A DNA stretch of 64,000 bases, from positions 2,592,340-2,656,339 of the forward strand of contig NC_060905.1 of NCBI RefSeq assembly GCF_014805685.1. The letters are read 5' to 3'. The notes under the pieces are model-generated. The model was not told the DNA's origin and did not search any database. It saw only the letters and a program-made list of their open reading frames with translations. The translations under genes were made by a program, and so were the position numbers. Positions 11,160-22,569 of this stretch are shown one piece after another; position 1 is the stretch's first letter, and the number at the start of each line of letters is the position of its first letter. This DNA is from Silurus meridionalis. Its lineage: Eukaryota; Chordata; Actinopteri; Siluriformes; Siluridae.

Positions 11160-12460
11160 CAAGGCTGTGGGATGAATGTGTGTATGGAATGTATATGTTT
11201 GTTGGTGTCACTAAGATTTTTGGGAAAATAAGATTGTGGGGTAAACATGTTTGTGAGGTGTGTAAGGTTGTTGGGTGTGTAACATTGTGGGGTGTGTAAA
11301 ATTGTTGGATGTGTAACATTGTTAGGTGTGTATGGTTGTGAGGTGTGTATGGTTGTGAGGTGTGTAAGGTTAGGAGGTCTGTAAGATTGTAGGGTGTGTA
11401 ACATTGTGAGGTGTGTAAGGTTGTGAATTGTGTAAGGGTGTGAGGTGTGTAAGATTGTAGGGTGCGAAAGGTTGTGAGGTGTCTAAGGTTGTGAGGTGTG
11501 TATGGTTGTGAGGTGTGTACAGTTGTGAGGTGTGTGGTTGTGAGGTGTATAAGGTTGTGAGGTGTGTTTTGTTATGAGGTGTGTAAGGTTGTGAGGTGTG
11601 TATGGTTGTGAGTGTGTAAGGTTGTGAGGTGTGTTTGGTTGTGAGGTGTGTAAGGTTGTGAGGTATGTATGGTTTTGAGGTGTGTACGGTTCTGAGGTGT
11701 GTAAGGTTGTGGGGTGTGTATGGTTGTGAGGTGTGTACAGTTCTGAGGTGTGTGAGGTTGTGAGGTGTCTAAGGTTGTGAGGTGTGTAAGGTTGTGAGGT
11801 GTGTTTGGTTATGAGGTGTGTATGGTTGTGAGTGTGTAAGGTTGTGAGGTGTGTACGGTTGTGAGGTGTGTAAGGTTGTGAGGTGTGTTTGGTTATGAGG
11901 TGTGTAAGGTTGTGAGGTGTGTTTGGTTGTGAGGTGTGTAAGGTTGTGAGGTATGTATGGTTTTGAGGTGTGTACGGTTCTGAGGTGTGTGAGGTTGTGG
12001 GGTGTGTATGGTTGTGAGGTGTGTACGGTTCTGAGCTGTGTAAGGTTGTGAGGTGTGTATGATTGTGAGGTGTGTACAGTTCTGAGGTGTGTAAGATTGT
12101 GAGGTGTGTACAGTTCTGAGGTGTGTAAGGTTGTGAGGTGTGTACGGTTCTGAGGTGTGTAAGATTGTGAGGTGTGTACAGTTCTGAGGTGTGTAAGGTT
12201 GTGAGGTGTGTACGGTTCTGAGTTGTGTAAGGTTGTGAGGTGTGTTTGGTTGTGAGGTGTGTAAGGTTGTGAGGTGTGTAAGGTTGTGAGGTGTGTAAGG
12301 CTTTGGGATGTATAGGGTTGTGTAAGGTTTTATTGTACAGATACAGTTGTGGGGTGTATAAGTGTATGGGTGTGTAATGTGTTAGGGAAATAAAGTTGTG
12401 AGCTGTGTATGATTGTGAGGTGTGTATGATTGTGATGTAAGTGTAGCATTATTAAGCAAG
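11160..12460. repeat. 17-bp minisatellite, degenerate, about 1.2 kb
   Basis: The unit is ggttgtgaggtgtgtaa with variants ending at, ac or tt, and with ggttctgag and ggttatgag subtypes. It is strongly GT-biased on the + strand. It is more diverged than the 68-bp array beside it. Confidence 0.95.
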
Positions 12461-12513
12461 AATAAATACGTGAATGGAAAGAAAGTGTGTGTGTTACTGT
12501 GTGTGTTAGTGAA

Positions 12514-12518
<5 letters not shown>

Positions 12519-12582
<64 letters not shown>
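12519..12582. repeat. (GT)32 microsatellite
   Basis: An uninterrupted GT run next to the end of the 17-bp array. Confidence 0.98.
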
Positions 12583-12583
<1 letters not shown>

Positions 12584-12589
12584 CACGCG

Positions 12590-12880
12590 TGCACTCCCTG
12601 CACTCCTCCTCCGTTCGGGGACAGCAGCAGCAGCTCTAATGGCATTAGGGCAGGGACAGATCTGGCGGGTGTCTGCAGTCTGCCGGTCTGGCCGTTCTGC
12701 ACTAATCCCATCCCACTCTCCACCAGAGACAGGAAGAGAAGCTAATAAATAAATGAGAGGATGCAGGAGGCAAAAAATAATATATAAATTACATCCTGGC
12801 TTCTCGTAAATCATGTTCCAAACTTCCAGTAGACAGGAGGGCGGAGCTTGCGGACGGGTGGAGCAGACAGCGGAGAGTGC
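12590..12880. promoter_or_regulatory. Possible conserved noncoding element
   Basis: GC-balanced complex sequence between two microsatellites, with aagctaataaataaatgaga and tataaattacatcctgg cores. It has no coding frame beyond repeat spill-over. The label is inference. Confidence 0.3.
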
Positions 12881-12884
12881 CGAT

Positions 12885-12886
<2 letters not shown>

Positions 12887-12966
<80 letters not shown>
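12887..12966. repeat. (GA)40 microsatellite
   Basis: A near-perfect GA run of about 80 bases. Confidence 0.98.
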
Positions 12967-12968
<2 letters not shown>

Positions 12969-13274
12969 AAAGAAACCTAAAAATGCTCAGAATAAAAGGA
13001 GTAAAAAAAAGGACAAAAAATAACATACCGACTGAACAAAAGATTTCCAAAAGCAATAAAAAGAAGATTCAAGCAGAAAACACCTTTATTATTTTAAAGC
13101 TAGCTCTTTTTTTTTTTTTTTTTGACCCTGAACAATCAAGAAATCATGCTGTTTTTTTTCGAGTATCTGTTCAAGTCTTTATTTTATTTTAAATTACTGT
13201 TTAATATTCCTAGATTTGGCGATCCAGTCCGGCCTGGATAAAACTGAACTGGAGGAAAAAGGCGTGAGACGGAA
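12967..13274. other. A-rich stretch, no gene
   Basis: AT-rich sequence with A and T runs. Nothing is recognised. Confidence 0.4.
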
Positions 13275-13290
13275 CGAGAGAGAGAGAGAA

Positions 13291-13334
<44 letters not shown>

Positions 13335-13504
13335 TGCGGGAAGCATTTCCATCCCTCTCTCAGACTCTCGAGGCTTGGCGTCTAGGTGTTTTTAATTGAT
13401 TTTTGATTAGCCAGACAAGCAAAGGGGGAGGGAGGGTGGGATCCATTAGCAGAGAGAGAGAGAGAGAAAGAAAGAGAGATGAAAACCATCAAACAGTGAG
13501 TGAG

Positions 13505-13549
<45 letters not shown>
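13275..13549. repeat. Cluster of three (GA)n tracts
   Basis: GA runs at about 13275-13333, 13449-13487 and 13507-13549. Between the first two lies ggtgtttttaattgattttt, a short complex segment that could be regulatory. Confidence 0.9.
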
Positions 13550-13553
<4 letters not shown>

Positions 13554-13936
13554 TAGACAGATCGAGGGAGGATAAATTAACAGCATAGTGACATGTTTGG
13601 TGCCGAAGGGCCCGAATAGAGCGTCTTTCACTTTTTTTTTCTTGCACTGTTCTCCGACGACCCTCAACGTCTCGCTTCTGCTAAACCGAATAAATCTTTT
13701 CTGCTTAATTAGTCACAATTTCTCGGTTTACGGGCCACGTTTTCATTCTCATGACGCTGAGTCAGGTACGCACTCGTTAGCAGCGACACCTTGAGACATA
13801 CGCGGTGAAAAAGGGCCCCAGAAATGAAAGTGAAACGAATAAATAGTCAATTAGTGTGAGATACAAAAACAAGGCCACATGTCGTTTACACTCAGAAGCC
13901 TTTAAAGAAATACACTAATATTGTTCAGCTTTATCG

Positions 13937-13938
<2 letters not shown>
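13550..13938. other. Complex sequence, no gene
   Basis: Moderate GC with cttaattagtcacaatttc and a few CpGs. It has no supported frame. A conserved element is possible. Confidence 0.3.

Positions 13939-14000
<62 letters not shown>
13939..14000. repeat. (TG)31 microsatellite
   Basis: An uninterrupted TG run followed by gagaga. Confidence 0.98.
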
Positions 14001-14002
<2 letters not shown>

Positions 14003-14099
14003 AGAAAATAAACAGTTTTCGATTGAAATTCACCCATAAAAGAAGTCTAAGGGCAGATGTTACCCTGAATTCGAGGATGTAAACAATGCTGTTAATAGT

Positions 14100-14520
14100 G
14101 ATGAGTTGTTCAATTTAAACGAGTCTTTATTGTGACTCAGAAGAACGAGTCGCCTCAAAGAGTGATTCGTTCATTTTCTACTATACGCGCACGAGCAAAG
14201 CACCGCAAGATCGTCATAGTTTATTCACAGGAAACAAAATTGAGTAGTTCACCTCTCGACTCTTCTACTCCGAGTCGTTTTTTTGTTTATTCACGTGACT
14301 CCTATAGAAGCTCTGCAGATTTATATATAGTACATATGTCATTTATTGTAACTATAGTCAAAGTCGATGTGTGTAGACGTGTTGGGGATCTGCTTATTAA
14401 AAATGTACCCTTTAATTTTATTTCTGATCAAAGGAACGAAATGAACTAAATACCTCAAAATAAAAGATTTGTTCATTCTGATGAACAAGATTCAAAGAAT
14501 CGATTCAATAAAATGACTCA
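14100..14520. mobile_element. Possible terminal part of a GAACGAGTC-rich repeat
   Basis: Short inverted and direct motifs such as gaacgagtcg, gagtgattcgttca, tccgagtcgt and ttcacgtgactc recur over 400 bases. This is the style of a hAT-like non-autonomous fish repeat, but no second copy lies in the window and the ends are not defined. Confidence 0.3.
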
Positions 14521-15574
14521 ATCTTCCCTTTACTAACTGTTACAAGTAAGTAATCAAAAGCAGGGTGGTGGGATAAAGTTTTCTCCTTCTGTCCAGAATT
14601 TTTATATGGCAACCTCAACCTTAATAAATTGTCTATTAATAAACACTGGGTTTTTATCCATTTATAGGTACATTCAAAGTAGAGGAAAATCTCTAATATG
14701 ATCACGAAAGCAGAAAACTGGTTTATTCAGCATTATAACGTGCTGCTACTAGAGACTCTTTTCCTAAATGATAAAGTGTCAGGATTGGGGTTGTAAAATT
14801 TCAAGAACTGGAAACTTTCCATGAGCATTAACTTGGATTTAATAAAAATAAACTGAAAATGTACAAAATTACAGTTTAGCAATTACATTCATCAATCGCA
14901 TGCACACCGCACACTTACTGCAAGGCCACTGAGGCCACGCCCCCTACATGTACTGTGCATTCCACCATCACGTAACACACATCATTTCTACAATCTTGCA
15001 CACAAAATAATGTCAAGAAAGTCCACCTTGGTGAGTATTTATCTAAATTACATAAATATTGCATAGATTTATTTTTAAAACATTCTTGTGCTGTATGTAA
15101 GCTATTGTGCAACAAAATTATATTAACAATCAAATATAATTTTATTATATAATAATATAATACAGTTTATATAAATGTCCCAAAATTTCTAAATAATTCC
15201 CATAAATTCTTATAAAAACCTATAAATTCCCTGCAAGATTTAAAAAAATTACATTTAAGTTCCCTGTTAAAAGATAACCTGCCATTTTATAAATGTCCAA
15301 TTTCCTATAAATAAACTATAAATTCCCATCAATTTTTTTTTCACCTACAAGTTCCCAGTTAAAGGCCAAGCTTTAATTTTGTAAATTTCCAATTTCCAAG
15401 TTTCTAACTTGGAAGAGGAAGCAAACAGAATATTTCCAAAATTCAACAGTTTCCAAAAACAGTTTTCAAAGAAATTGTCCAGACATTTTTGCAATGCTAG
15501 TCAGGAGTGATGCGTTTAATATGAAAACTGTTTGGACAAAAGATGTGCTTTCTTGATCATCCCTTGTTCCACAT
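14521..15574. other. AT-rich DNA without gene
   Basis: No supported frame. From about 15165 to 15420 a loose motif taaattcccataaattc recurs with variation, suggesting a very old tandem repeat. Confidence 0.4.
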
Positions 15575-15885
15575 TGTAAAGCACTTTTAACAATAGAAAT
15601 TGTCACAAAGAAGCTTTACAGAGATAAAGGTTATCAATGAGGATAAGGTTATAAAGTTGTATCAGTTTAGTGCCTATACATTTATTCCTGATAGTTGTAA
15701 GTTCATCATTAATGTGGTGAAGAAGACATTAGAGATAAACTGCGGTAAAGGAAACATTAGGGTTAAACTGTGGTGAAGGAAAAACTCCCTGAGACTTTAT
15801 GCAGAGGAAATCGTGAGAGAAACCAGACTCAAAAGGAAACCCATCCACATTCTCATGACCAAATGTCCATTCATTACAGTTCAAT
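15575..15885 (+). repeat. Interspersed repeat family C, long copy
   Basis: In order: agcacttttaacaatag, attgtcacaaagaagcttta, ggtgaaggaaaaactccct, gagagaaaccagactcaaaa and ggaaacccatccacattctc. This is the most complete copy in the window. It is a familiar teleost interspersed repeat. Confidence 0.8.
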
Positions 15886-15999
15886 CATTGTTGAAGTGTT
15901 TAGGGATAGATCCTTAAATGCAGAACTTTTTATTCAAACCGAGTTCCTAAGCCTTTGTAGCAGAGTGTTAATATTAATTCCAGTCCAAATTCATCCTCA

Positions 16000-16482
16000 A
16001 AGCTCTTGGGTTGCTCAAGAGTTGCTCATTGAGTCACTATTCGCTGTTATAACAAACCTCACTTCTCTGGGAAGATGTTCTCACTAGATTTTGTGGAGAT
16101 TTGTTCAAGTTAAGTCAAGTTTATTTCTGTAGTGTTTTCACAAAGGACATTGTCACAAAGCAGCTGTACAGAACTTAAGAATTAAAGGGAATTATGTGTA
16201 TTTCTCCCTGATGAGCAGCCTGGATTTGTGTGAGATTCTTTCAAATATTAATCATAAAGGTGTTCAATCAAGTTGGACCTCGATAGTAGGAGATCTTCCA
16301 CTTGAGCCCATGGAACCCATGGACCATGCTAGAACAGGTTTGGGTCTCCTACTTCAAGTGGAGCTAAAATTTCCTGTTACCACGTCCAAAGACATCATGT
16401 ACAACTGTGTGGTAACATTTTATGGAAGAACCACACATGGCTGGAAAAGTGAGGTGTCCCAATGCTTTTGTCTACACAGCGT
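16000..16482 (+). mobile_element. Family A DNA element, copy 4, interrupted by repeat C
   Basis: The left part has ctctgggaagatgttctcac. After the repeat-C insertion the body resumes with aaaggtgttcaatcaagttg, gagatcttccacttgagccc and aacaggtttgggtctcctac. It ends in the terminal motif aggtgtcccaatgcttttgt. Confidence 0.85.
16108..16225 (+). repeat. Interspersed repeat family C, truncated copy
   Basis: It starts gtcaagtttatttctgtagt and includes attgtcacaaagcagctgta. It lies inside family-A copy 4. Confidence 0.8.
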
Positions 16483-17239
16483 AGTTCCAGCTCTATTTCA
16501 CACTTTACTCTATGCTTCATGTATGTCACATCAGAGACGCACAACTTCTCTGGTTAAAGCTTTCCAATCACAAATTCTTCCCTCCGATAAATCAGCAGCC
16601 CGACTTCTATCACACACACGTGGAGTCGAACATCTGTGCTGTAATTCGATAGAAATGTAAATCGCTTTGTATGTAATCTTTTTACGAAATCAACTTTACG
16701 ACTCGATTGAATAAATCAAGTTGACAGAAAAGCCCTGGAGCTTTGTGCTTTAATACGGTCCAGTTCACAACCGAGCGTGGCACAAAAACTTCCTTTTCAA
16801 CTGACATCATAATACAAAGGAAACCAAGAAAAAATTCCAAGATGGCTGCCATGAACACACGACTCTCATGACTCTTTAGCTCCGCCCACGACACGCCTCC
16901 AGGAGCTTTGCTGTTTTTGGAAAGAAGCATAAAGCTGCATCTTGCTATGAAAATAGTAAAAACTCCAGAGATATAAAGGATACAATACAACTGTATGGGT
17001 ATTCAAAATTAACGTGTTATCAGTCAGGGAAAATGTTTAGGCGGTGAATTTTTTTGTGTAAATGTCACATGAAACTAATATGAGCAGAACGTAAGGGCAG
17101 CTAAAATACATTGTGCGGCAATAAAAAGCCATATAACAGTTAGCTTAGTTGTGTCTCCTGTTAACAAATGATAAGCTGAACTAGCCAAGATTTGTATTGG
17201 CATGAAAGTTTATATTTATATTGTCCATCAAGTAAGCTT
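16483..17239. other. No gene recognised
   Basis: Complex AT-leaning sequence. The open frame at 16682-16990 (minus) is weakly hydrophobic and has no recognised domain. Confidence 0.4.
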
Positions 17240-18420
17240 ATGGTAATAATGGAAGTGCCAGTCACATGCCATTAAGGCCAGCAAGGACTTCTCTGCTGTC
17301 CTGCTGTCCAACTGAGTGTAATTTTACAATGGGTATTTAATCCAATCAGATTTCAGCCGTTACGTCATGTATTACCTGGAAGGCCTGCAGAAATTAACAG
17401 TTTAGGGCTCTCGGTAGCTTCAAATCCATGTTGCATGAAGCTGTTGCTTTAACCAGTCAGATCGCAACTTGCAGGCTCAACGAGCCGCTAGAAGGCGTTC
17501 AAACTCCTCAGCATTTTCGAATCCTTTGATTGGCTGTTTAAAGAGCGAGCTAGTCAAAGCTTGCGACTCGCATCTGTAGCAAACTGCGCAAGTTTAACTA
17601 TATTCATGTGGATTCAATAGCTGGTTTTTATTCCACAACGACTGACAGAGGAGAAGGAATTGATTGAATCGCAGCTACACTTACAAGGACATTTACAAGA
17701 CGGACTTTTCAAGAAAAGCTGAACGTCGTGAGAAAAGTTCGCCAAAAACATTTCAAAACAGTCTTAAGCTTTTTCATGAATTGTTTATACTTTTGCATTC
17801 TTTCATGTAGAATTTGCACAGAAACACACCATTTGCCTTCATTTCAAATCCCCAGGAAAACCGTAATGAACGACAAAAATGCACAGAAAACCTGAGGTAA
17901 TTTTCTGAGGTAAATATTGATGATTCTGCTAGAGATGATGTACGTGCGAGGTGCAGTCGTGGCTTCAGTGAAAGGAGACGTGTTGAATTGTGTTCATTGG
18001 GTTTCTTGCTTTAGTGATGACATTCATTCTCACTGTTTGAGGTCTGATGGAGGTGGTAGCTCAGTGGTTAAGGCATTGGGCTTTGGATCAGAAGATCACA
18101 GGTTCAAATCCCGCCACCACCAAGCTGCCACTGCTGGGCCCTTGAGCAAAGCCCTAAAACCCTCCCCTGCTCAGTTGTAAGTCGCTCTGGATAAGGGCAT
18201 CTGCCAAATGCCGCCAATGTAAATGTTTGAGATTTCTGTGTGTGACTCTGTTCTACTGTTTCTCCATAATACTGATGGTTTCTACAGATACAGTGGCATC
18301 ATATTGATGGTTTTAAGAGCTGGATTCATTCAGGTAGGACACCACTGAAGGCCTGAAGGTGAAACGCATAGCCTGATGCTGGGTAGTATGACTCTGATAT
18401 ATCAAATATCCATTCAATAT
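17240..18420 (+). mobile_element. Interspersed repeat family B, copy 3, with a SINE inside
   Basis: The most complete family-B copy, covering every block seen in the other copies. Near the left is gtgccagtcacatgccatta; then catctgtagcaaactgc, cttacaaggacatttacaag and gacattcattctcactgttt; near the right is gctggattcattcaggtagg. A SINE at 18042-18223 splits it with an 8-base target duplication. Confidence 0.85.
18042..18223 (+). mobile_element. tRNA-derived SINE with target duplication
   Basis: The tRNA-like head has an A box (ggtggtagctcagtggttaa) and a B box (ggttcaaatcccgcc). A middle part ctgctgggcccttgagcaaa follows, then the conserved fish SINE tail tcgctctggataagggcatc. The direct repeat tgtttgag flanks it at 18034-18041 and 18224-18231. 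The intact family-B copy at 55.9 kb confirms the empty site. It is the best-preserved SINE of the window. Confidence 0.95.
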
Positions 18421-18880
18421 TTCTTTTGTTGCCAAATGTCACAGTTAGACCTGCAGTGTAGCAGTGTTTTTAGATTTATGGTTTACAAAGTTTTTTTGAT
18501 GGAGAAGAATCCGGCTCAAACAAATCCCTTTTAATTCGCCAAATGTCTCAGGAGGACTTCCTGTATGGGTGGCCATACAACCTGTATATACCTCAGATTA
18601 CTTTCTGCATGAGAGATTCCCTGTGTTCAAAATCGAATTCCTGTTTATTACTTTCAAACCGGCTTGCTTTGCTGTCAGATACAAGATTAGGTTGAAAACA
18701 CACACACATACACACACACTGAATAGAGCTTGATGAGACAACGAAGCTGACAATCTTCCAGCAGATGTGACAGCAGCACTTAGTCATGTGTGTTTATGTA
18801 GATTGACTCCACTTGTCAGGTCCCCTTAGTGGCAAGAGGACACGGTTCAGACGGATGGACAGAGTGAAGGAAGGAAGGAG
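18421..18880. other. No gene; short CA run
   Basis: Unique sequence with an imperfect CA run at 18698-18720. Confidence 0.4.
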
Positions 18881-20560
18881 GAAGGGAGGGAGGGTAGGGA
18901 AGAAGGAAAATCAGACAGGCGAAGCAAGGATCAGACGTTCCGGTCACAGCCAGGTTGCACCACCCTGCTTTTTCGCTTGTATCTTTAAAACCAATTTGGT
19001 CTCTCTTGGGTTTCTGCACCAGCCAATACTCTGTATTCGTCTGGCTGTGAAGGAGCCGGGCCCAGCTCAACAGAACACCAGATACCAAGCTGCAAATTCG
19101 CAGACGCACACAAATACATACACACACTGGGCTAGACGATGGTTTAATTATTATTTTTTTAATACACTGTGCAGGTGGGCTGGAGCCTCATCAAGGAGAG
19201 CTGAAGAGAAGGAAAAGTGCATTAATGGCGCACTGATGGTCGGAGAGTTAGAGCTTATGGATGTGGGCTTTTGGGTTGGGGGAGATGGAACGGTGAGGTG
19301 GTGGGGTTATTTGCATCTTCTCTTCTTGCTCCTTTCTTCACTAATTGTAGCTCGTGACTAATTGGCGTATTAGCGAAAAATCCATTCCAGGCTTGCGTCA
19401 AGAGCTGCGAGGGACACCTCATAGCTCATTATGGCCTCATATTGTGGGGAGACGAGATTGTTTGGAGGGAGGGAAGCGCAATCTGCAATTGGTCAGGTGA
19501 GAACGGCAATTAAGGAACTGCACCGGTTTCGAAAACGGTCGACGCCGTGCACTAATATAAGCATAATTTCCCACAGTCTCTTGTGTCTGGCTTTAAATTA
19601 CCACAGCAAGTTTCTCCGGATCTCCAAAGAGAACGCAGGATTTGATTTGTGTGTGTAAAGTGTTTCTAAGTGTGTGTGTGTGTGTGTGTGTGTGTGGATT
19701 TATTCACATAATTCTTAGACCTTACCGCGATCATCATTTCCTGATGTTTTTTTGTTATGTGAGGACTTCCCTGATCACGTTCTTGCTCCGTCTAATAGCT
19801 TGGTATGAACTTCGAGGGAGAAAAAAAAGGCGATTAATTTGCGCAAACTCACGACGCAAACTCGGAGCAGAGATATTACAGTAATGACAGGCTTCGGATC
19901 TGACTGATAGGGAGCGCTGCAATAATTGGGCGATTATGTGCTGCTATTTTCCAAGCGTCTGTACGCCGCTTGATGGAGCTTGTTTGACTGAACTGCGTTA
20001 AGCGAGAGATATCTTACTCCTCTGAGCGTTTTTTTGAAATACTGTTTGTTTGTTTTTTTCACCCGCTGTTGCAATAGCGAACATTTTGAGGCTAGTTTAG
20101 GAAAATTTCACGTTTCCAACAGCCTAATTACACGTGTGCGTCGTACTCATTTCACATTCCTCCCTCACGCTCTCTGTAATCGCTCTCTTTCTAACTGCAA
20201 TGATTCTGCGCTTAAGGATGGTCGAATATTTCCACTAGGAGAACATTGATCCCCGCTAAACCATTCCCCGTCCCAGGCAATTCACCCGCAGTAAAACTAA
20301 TATCGTCTTTAATCAGATGCAATTAGAACTCCGAGTTAAGATCTCCTCCCAATTAAGACTCATTAGACCCCCTAATAGCGTTAACGAAGGCTTCTGTAAC
20401 TGCTGCTCATCTGCGCCGCACGTGAAAGCCTGAGGCAGTGGGAGGGGGCAAACGTGTGGGTTGGGGGTGGGGGTCGGGCAGATGGGATTGTGTATTAGCA
20501 GATGTGGTGTCCTCAGCAAATCTGACAGGCACCAGACTGTTAAAACACAGCTGGAATCCG
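18881..20560. promoter_or_regulatory. Large block of possible conserved noncoding sequence
   Basis: About 1.7 kb of complex, transposon-free sequence with many TAAT/ATTA cores, for example cgactaattggcgtattagc, ataattgggcgattatgtgc and ctcccaattaagactcatta. Only a (TG)13 at 19671-19696 breaks it. The frames (up to 182 codons at 18813-19361, +) overlap frames on the other strand and show no domain. This is the richest candidate enhancer block in the window, judged by composition only. Confidence 0.4.
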
Positions 20561-20760
20561 GGAGGCAAAGTTCCCTGTAACGTTTTTTCAGAACGTATAA
20601 TGCTCTACTTTTTTACTTGTTCCAGTGTGGCTGCTTCTCTGAGCTTCATCAACATCATGAGAGATGTGAATATGAACCTGCTTCACTTTTTTAATTAAAC
20701 TGAATTCTGATTGGTCGGAAAGTCGTAGATTCGTTTTCTGTACCAGCAGCACGTCAATTG

Positions 20761-20763
<3 letters not shown>

Positions 20764-20816
<53 letters not shown>

Positions 20817-20830
20817 GTTGTTGTTGTTGT
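20764..20830. repeat. (ATT)n(GTT)n microsatellite
   Basis: About 17 ATT units pass into five GTT units. Confidence 0.95.
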
Positions 20831-20831
20831 T

Positions 20832-21365
20832 CTTATCATACTTCTTACCATTCTTTTTCTTCTTATTTTTCCTTTTCTTCTTTATCACCTTAATCTTTCT
20901 TCCTCATTTTTCTACTTTTTTATCCTCACCATTCTCTTCCTTTTCTTCTTCTTTCTTCCTTTTCTTCATCATCTTAATTTTTCCTAATTTTTTATATATT
21001 TTTTAATATTTTTCTTACCTTTATCTTTCTTTTCTTTTTCTTCATCACCTTCATTTTCCTTCTTTTTTTTTTTTCTTCTTACCATTCTTTCTTTTTCTTC
21101 TTTTTCCTATTTTTCTCATCTTTGTTTTTATTTTATTTTGCCTTTTCATCTTATTTTTTCATCTTTACTTCCTTCTTCTTATTATTATTTTTCTTTTTGT
21201 TCTTCATCATCTTCCTTTTCTTTTTTCCTTCTCTTTTCCTCTTCATCTTTGTTCTTCATTCTTCTTCTTCTTTTTATCTTTTTTGTCACCTTATATTTTT
21301 TTTCATCTTCTTTTTCTTCTTTATACATGCACTTCCTTTTTTTTCTTTTTCTTTTTTATTTGGTC
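20832..21365. repeat. Long T/C-rich tract
   Basis: About 530 bases, almost wholly T and C with scattered A and nearly no G, in irregular ttcttctttttc words. It looks like a decayed TTC-type array. The poly-Phe/Ser/Leu frames are artefacts. Confidence 0.85.
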
Positions 21366-21899
21366 TCCTTGTTCAAGTGAAGGGGAAATTTCAAACACAT
21401 AAAAAAAACGTCCTATACAGCTGTGAATGCCTTTGAGTTTTTATGTGCTGAGTTTTTCCGACTGGCTCATTTGGAAAGAGAAAGACAGGAAAAAGAACTC
21501 AAAACTGGTTATACAGATGAGATTTTGTTTGTGGATCCGTGGGCAGTATGGACAGTTCTGTTCTGCAAAGAAAGTTAAAAGGAAGTTATGTTCCACAATA
21601 TAAAAACAAAAAAACAAACATGGGATCCTGCATTTGTTTTATTTATTTTTTGTTGTTTTGTAAAAATGTTCGAAATTGACATAAAAAAAACCAAGCATTT
21701 GCGTTTTTGCCAAAGATTGATAAGCTTTTCCTCCATCTCCAGGTTCATAGGAAGCCCTAAGTAACTTCCAGCCTCATTCGCTTGAAGTTCTTGTTCTGCT
21801 GTTCTTAGTGTTTGTCCTGCATGTGCTGGGGGAAAAATGGCTTATGCTGGAATAAATGCAGAATTTGTGCCCATCTGTAAATGCTCAGAAAGGGTGAAC
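21366..21899. other. No feature recognised
   Basis: Unique sequence without a supported frame or repeat match in the window. Confidence 0.4.
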
Positions 21900-22462
21900 T
21901 GCCAGATTCTGGGTGTAATGGAGGAGGGTTTTCTCCGATTCCCAAAAAACAGTGCACACAATCTTGCCGTTTTTCCCGCGCTGCCCGGATGATCTCACCG
22001 GCTGCCTAAGTCCATGAAATGTTTCTTGCTATCCTGCTTGCTTTGGTTCCGGTTCCTGACCCTGTTTGCGATCCCTGTTTCTGCCCTGCCTCCCTGGTTA
22101 CTCGATTGGACTTCGGTTTATGTTTTTGCTCTGCACTATATTGCTCTTTTTTGCTGTGCATTTTTGGACTGTTTTTGGATTCTGATTCTGGCTGCTTTTT
22201 ATTGTTCTGCCAGTATTTGAAATAAGGAATGTTTTTGGGTTCTGATTTTGTCTTCCCTGCATTGTTTTGATGGCATTTGATTAGGACTGTATATTGGACT
22301 GTGATTTTGCTCTGCCAGTTATTGCTCAGTTTTTGGGCGTGTTAATTAATTAGAACTCTCTCTCTCTCTCGTTCTCATTCTCTCACCAGATTAAAGACTG
22401 TTATTTTGAACTCTACTTGTGTCTTACATTTGTGTCCTTCCAGTTGCATTCCTGACATCAGG
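21900..22462 (+). mobile_element. LTR-like segment 1
   Basis: It is similar in style to 30386-30967: a gatgatctcaccggct start region, repeated ttcctgaccctg/ctgttttt words, a polyadenylation-like agattaaagactg and an end tcctgaca. Such T-rich ends are typical of fish LTR retrotransposon LTRs. No internal coding region adjoins, so a solo LTR is likely. The boundaries are uncertain. Confidence 0.5.
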
Positions 22463-22569
22463 ACTGTAATGTGCAACCATTTATTCTATGTTAATTTTTG
22501 GGTTGTGTTTGGTCAGAAGATGGTGAGGAATATTATTTCGTTGTGGGATTAGTGCAGTTTCAAAATCAC

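Noticed and set aside
10152..11162. 336-codon frame on the minus strand
   Set aside because: It is the translation of the 68-bp and TTTC arrays. The same residues cycle with the DNA unit through all three phases and there is no domain.
10393..12460. CRISPR-like regular repeats
   Set aside because: Units are contiguous without unique spacers and the genome is vertebrate. These are minisatellites.
18051..18122. A possible tRNA gene
   Set aside because: The A and B boxes are present but a fish SINE body and tail follow at once and target duplications flank it, so it is a SINE head.
18813..19361. 182-codon + frame
   Set aside because: It overlaps a minus frame, has Lys/Gly-rich low-complexity starts and no domain. 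Better explained as a conserved noncoding block.
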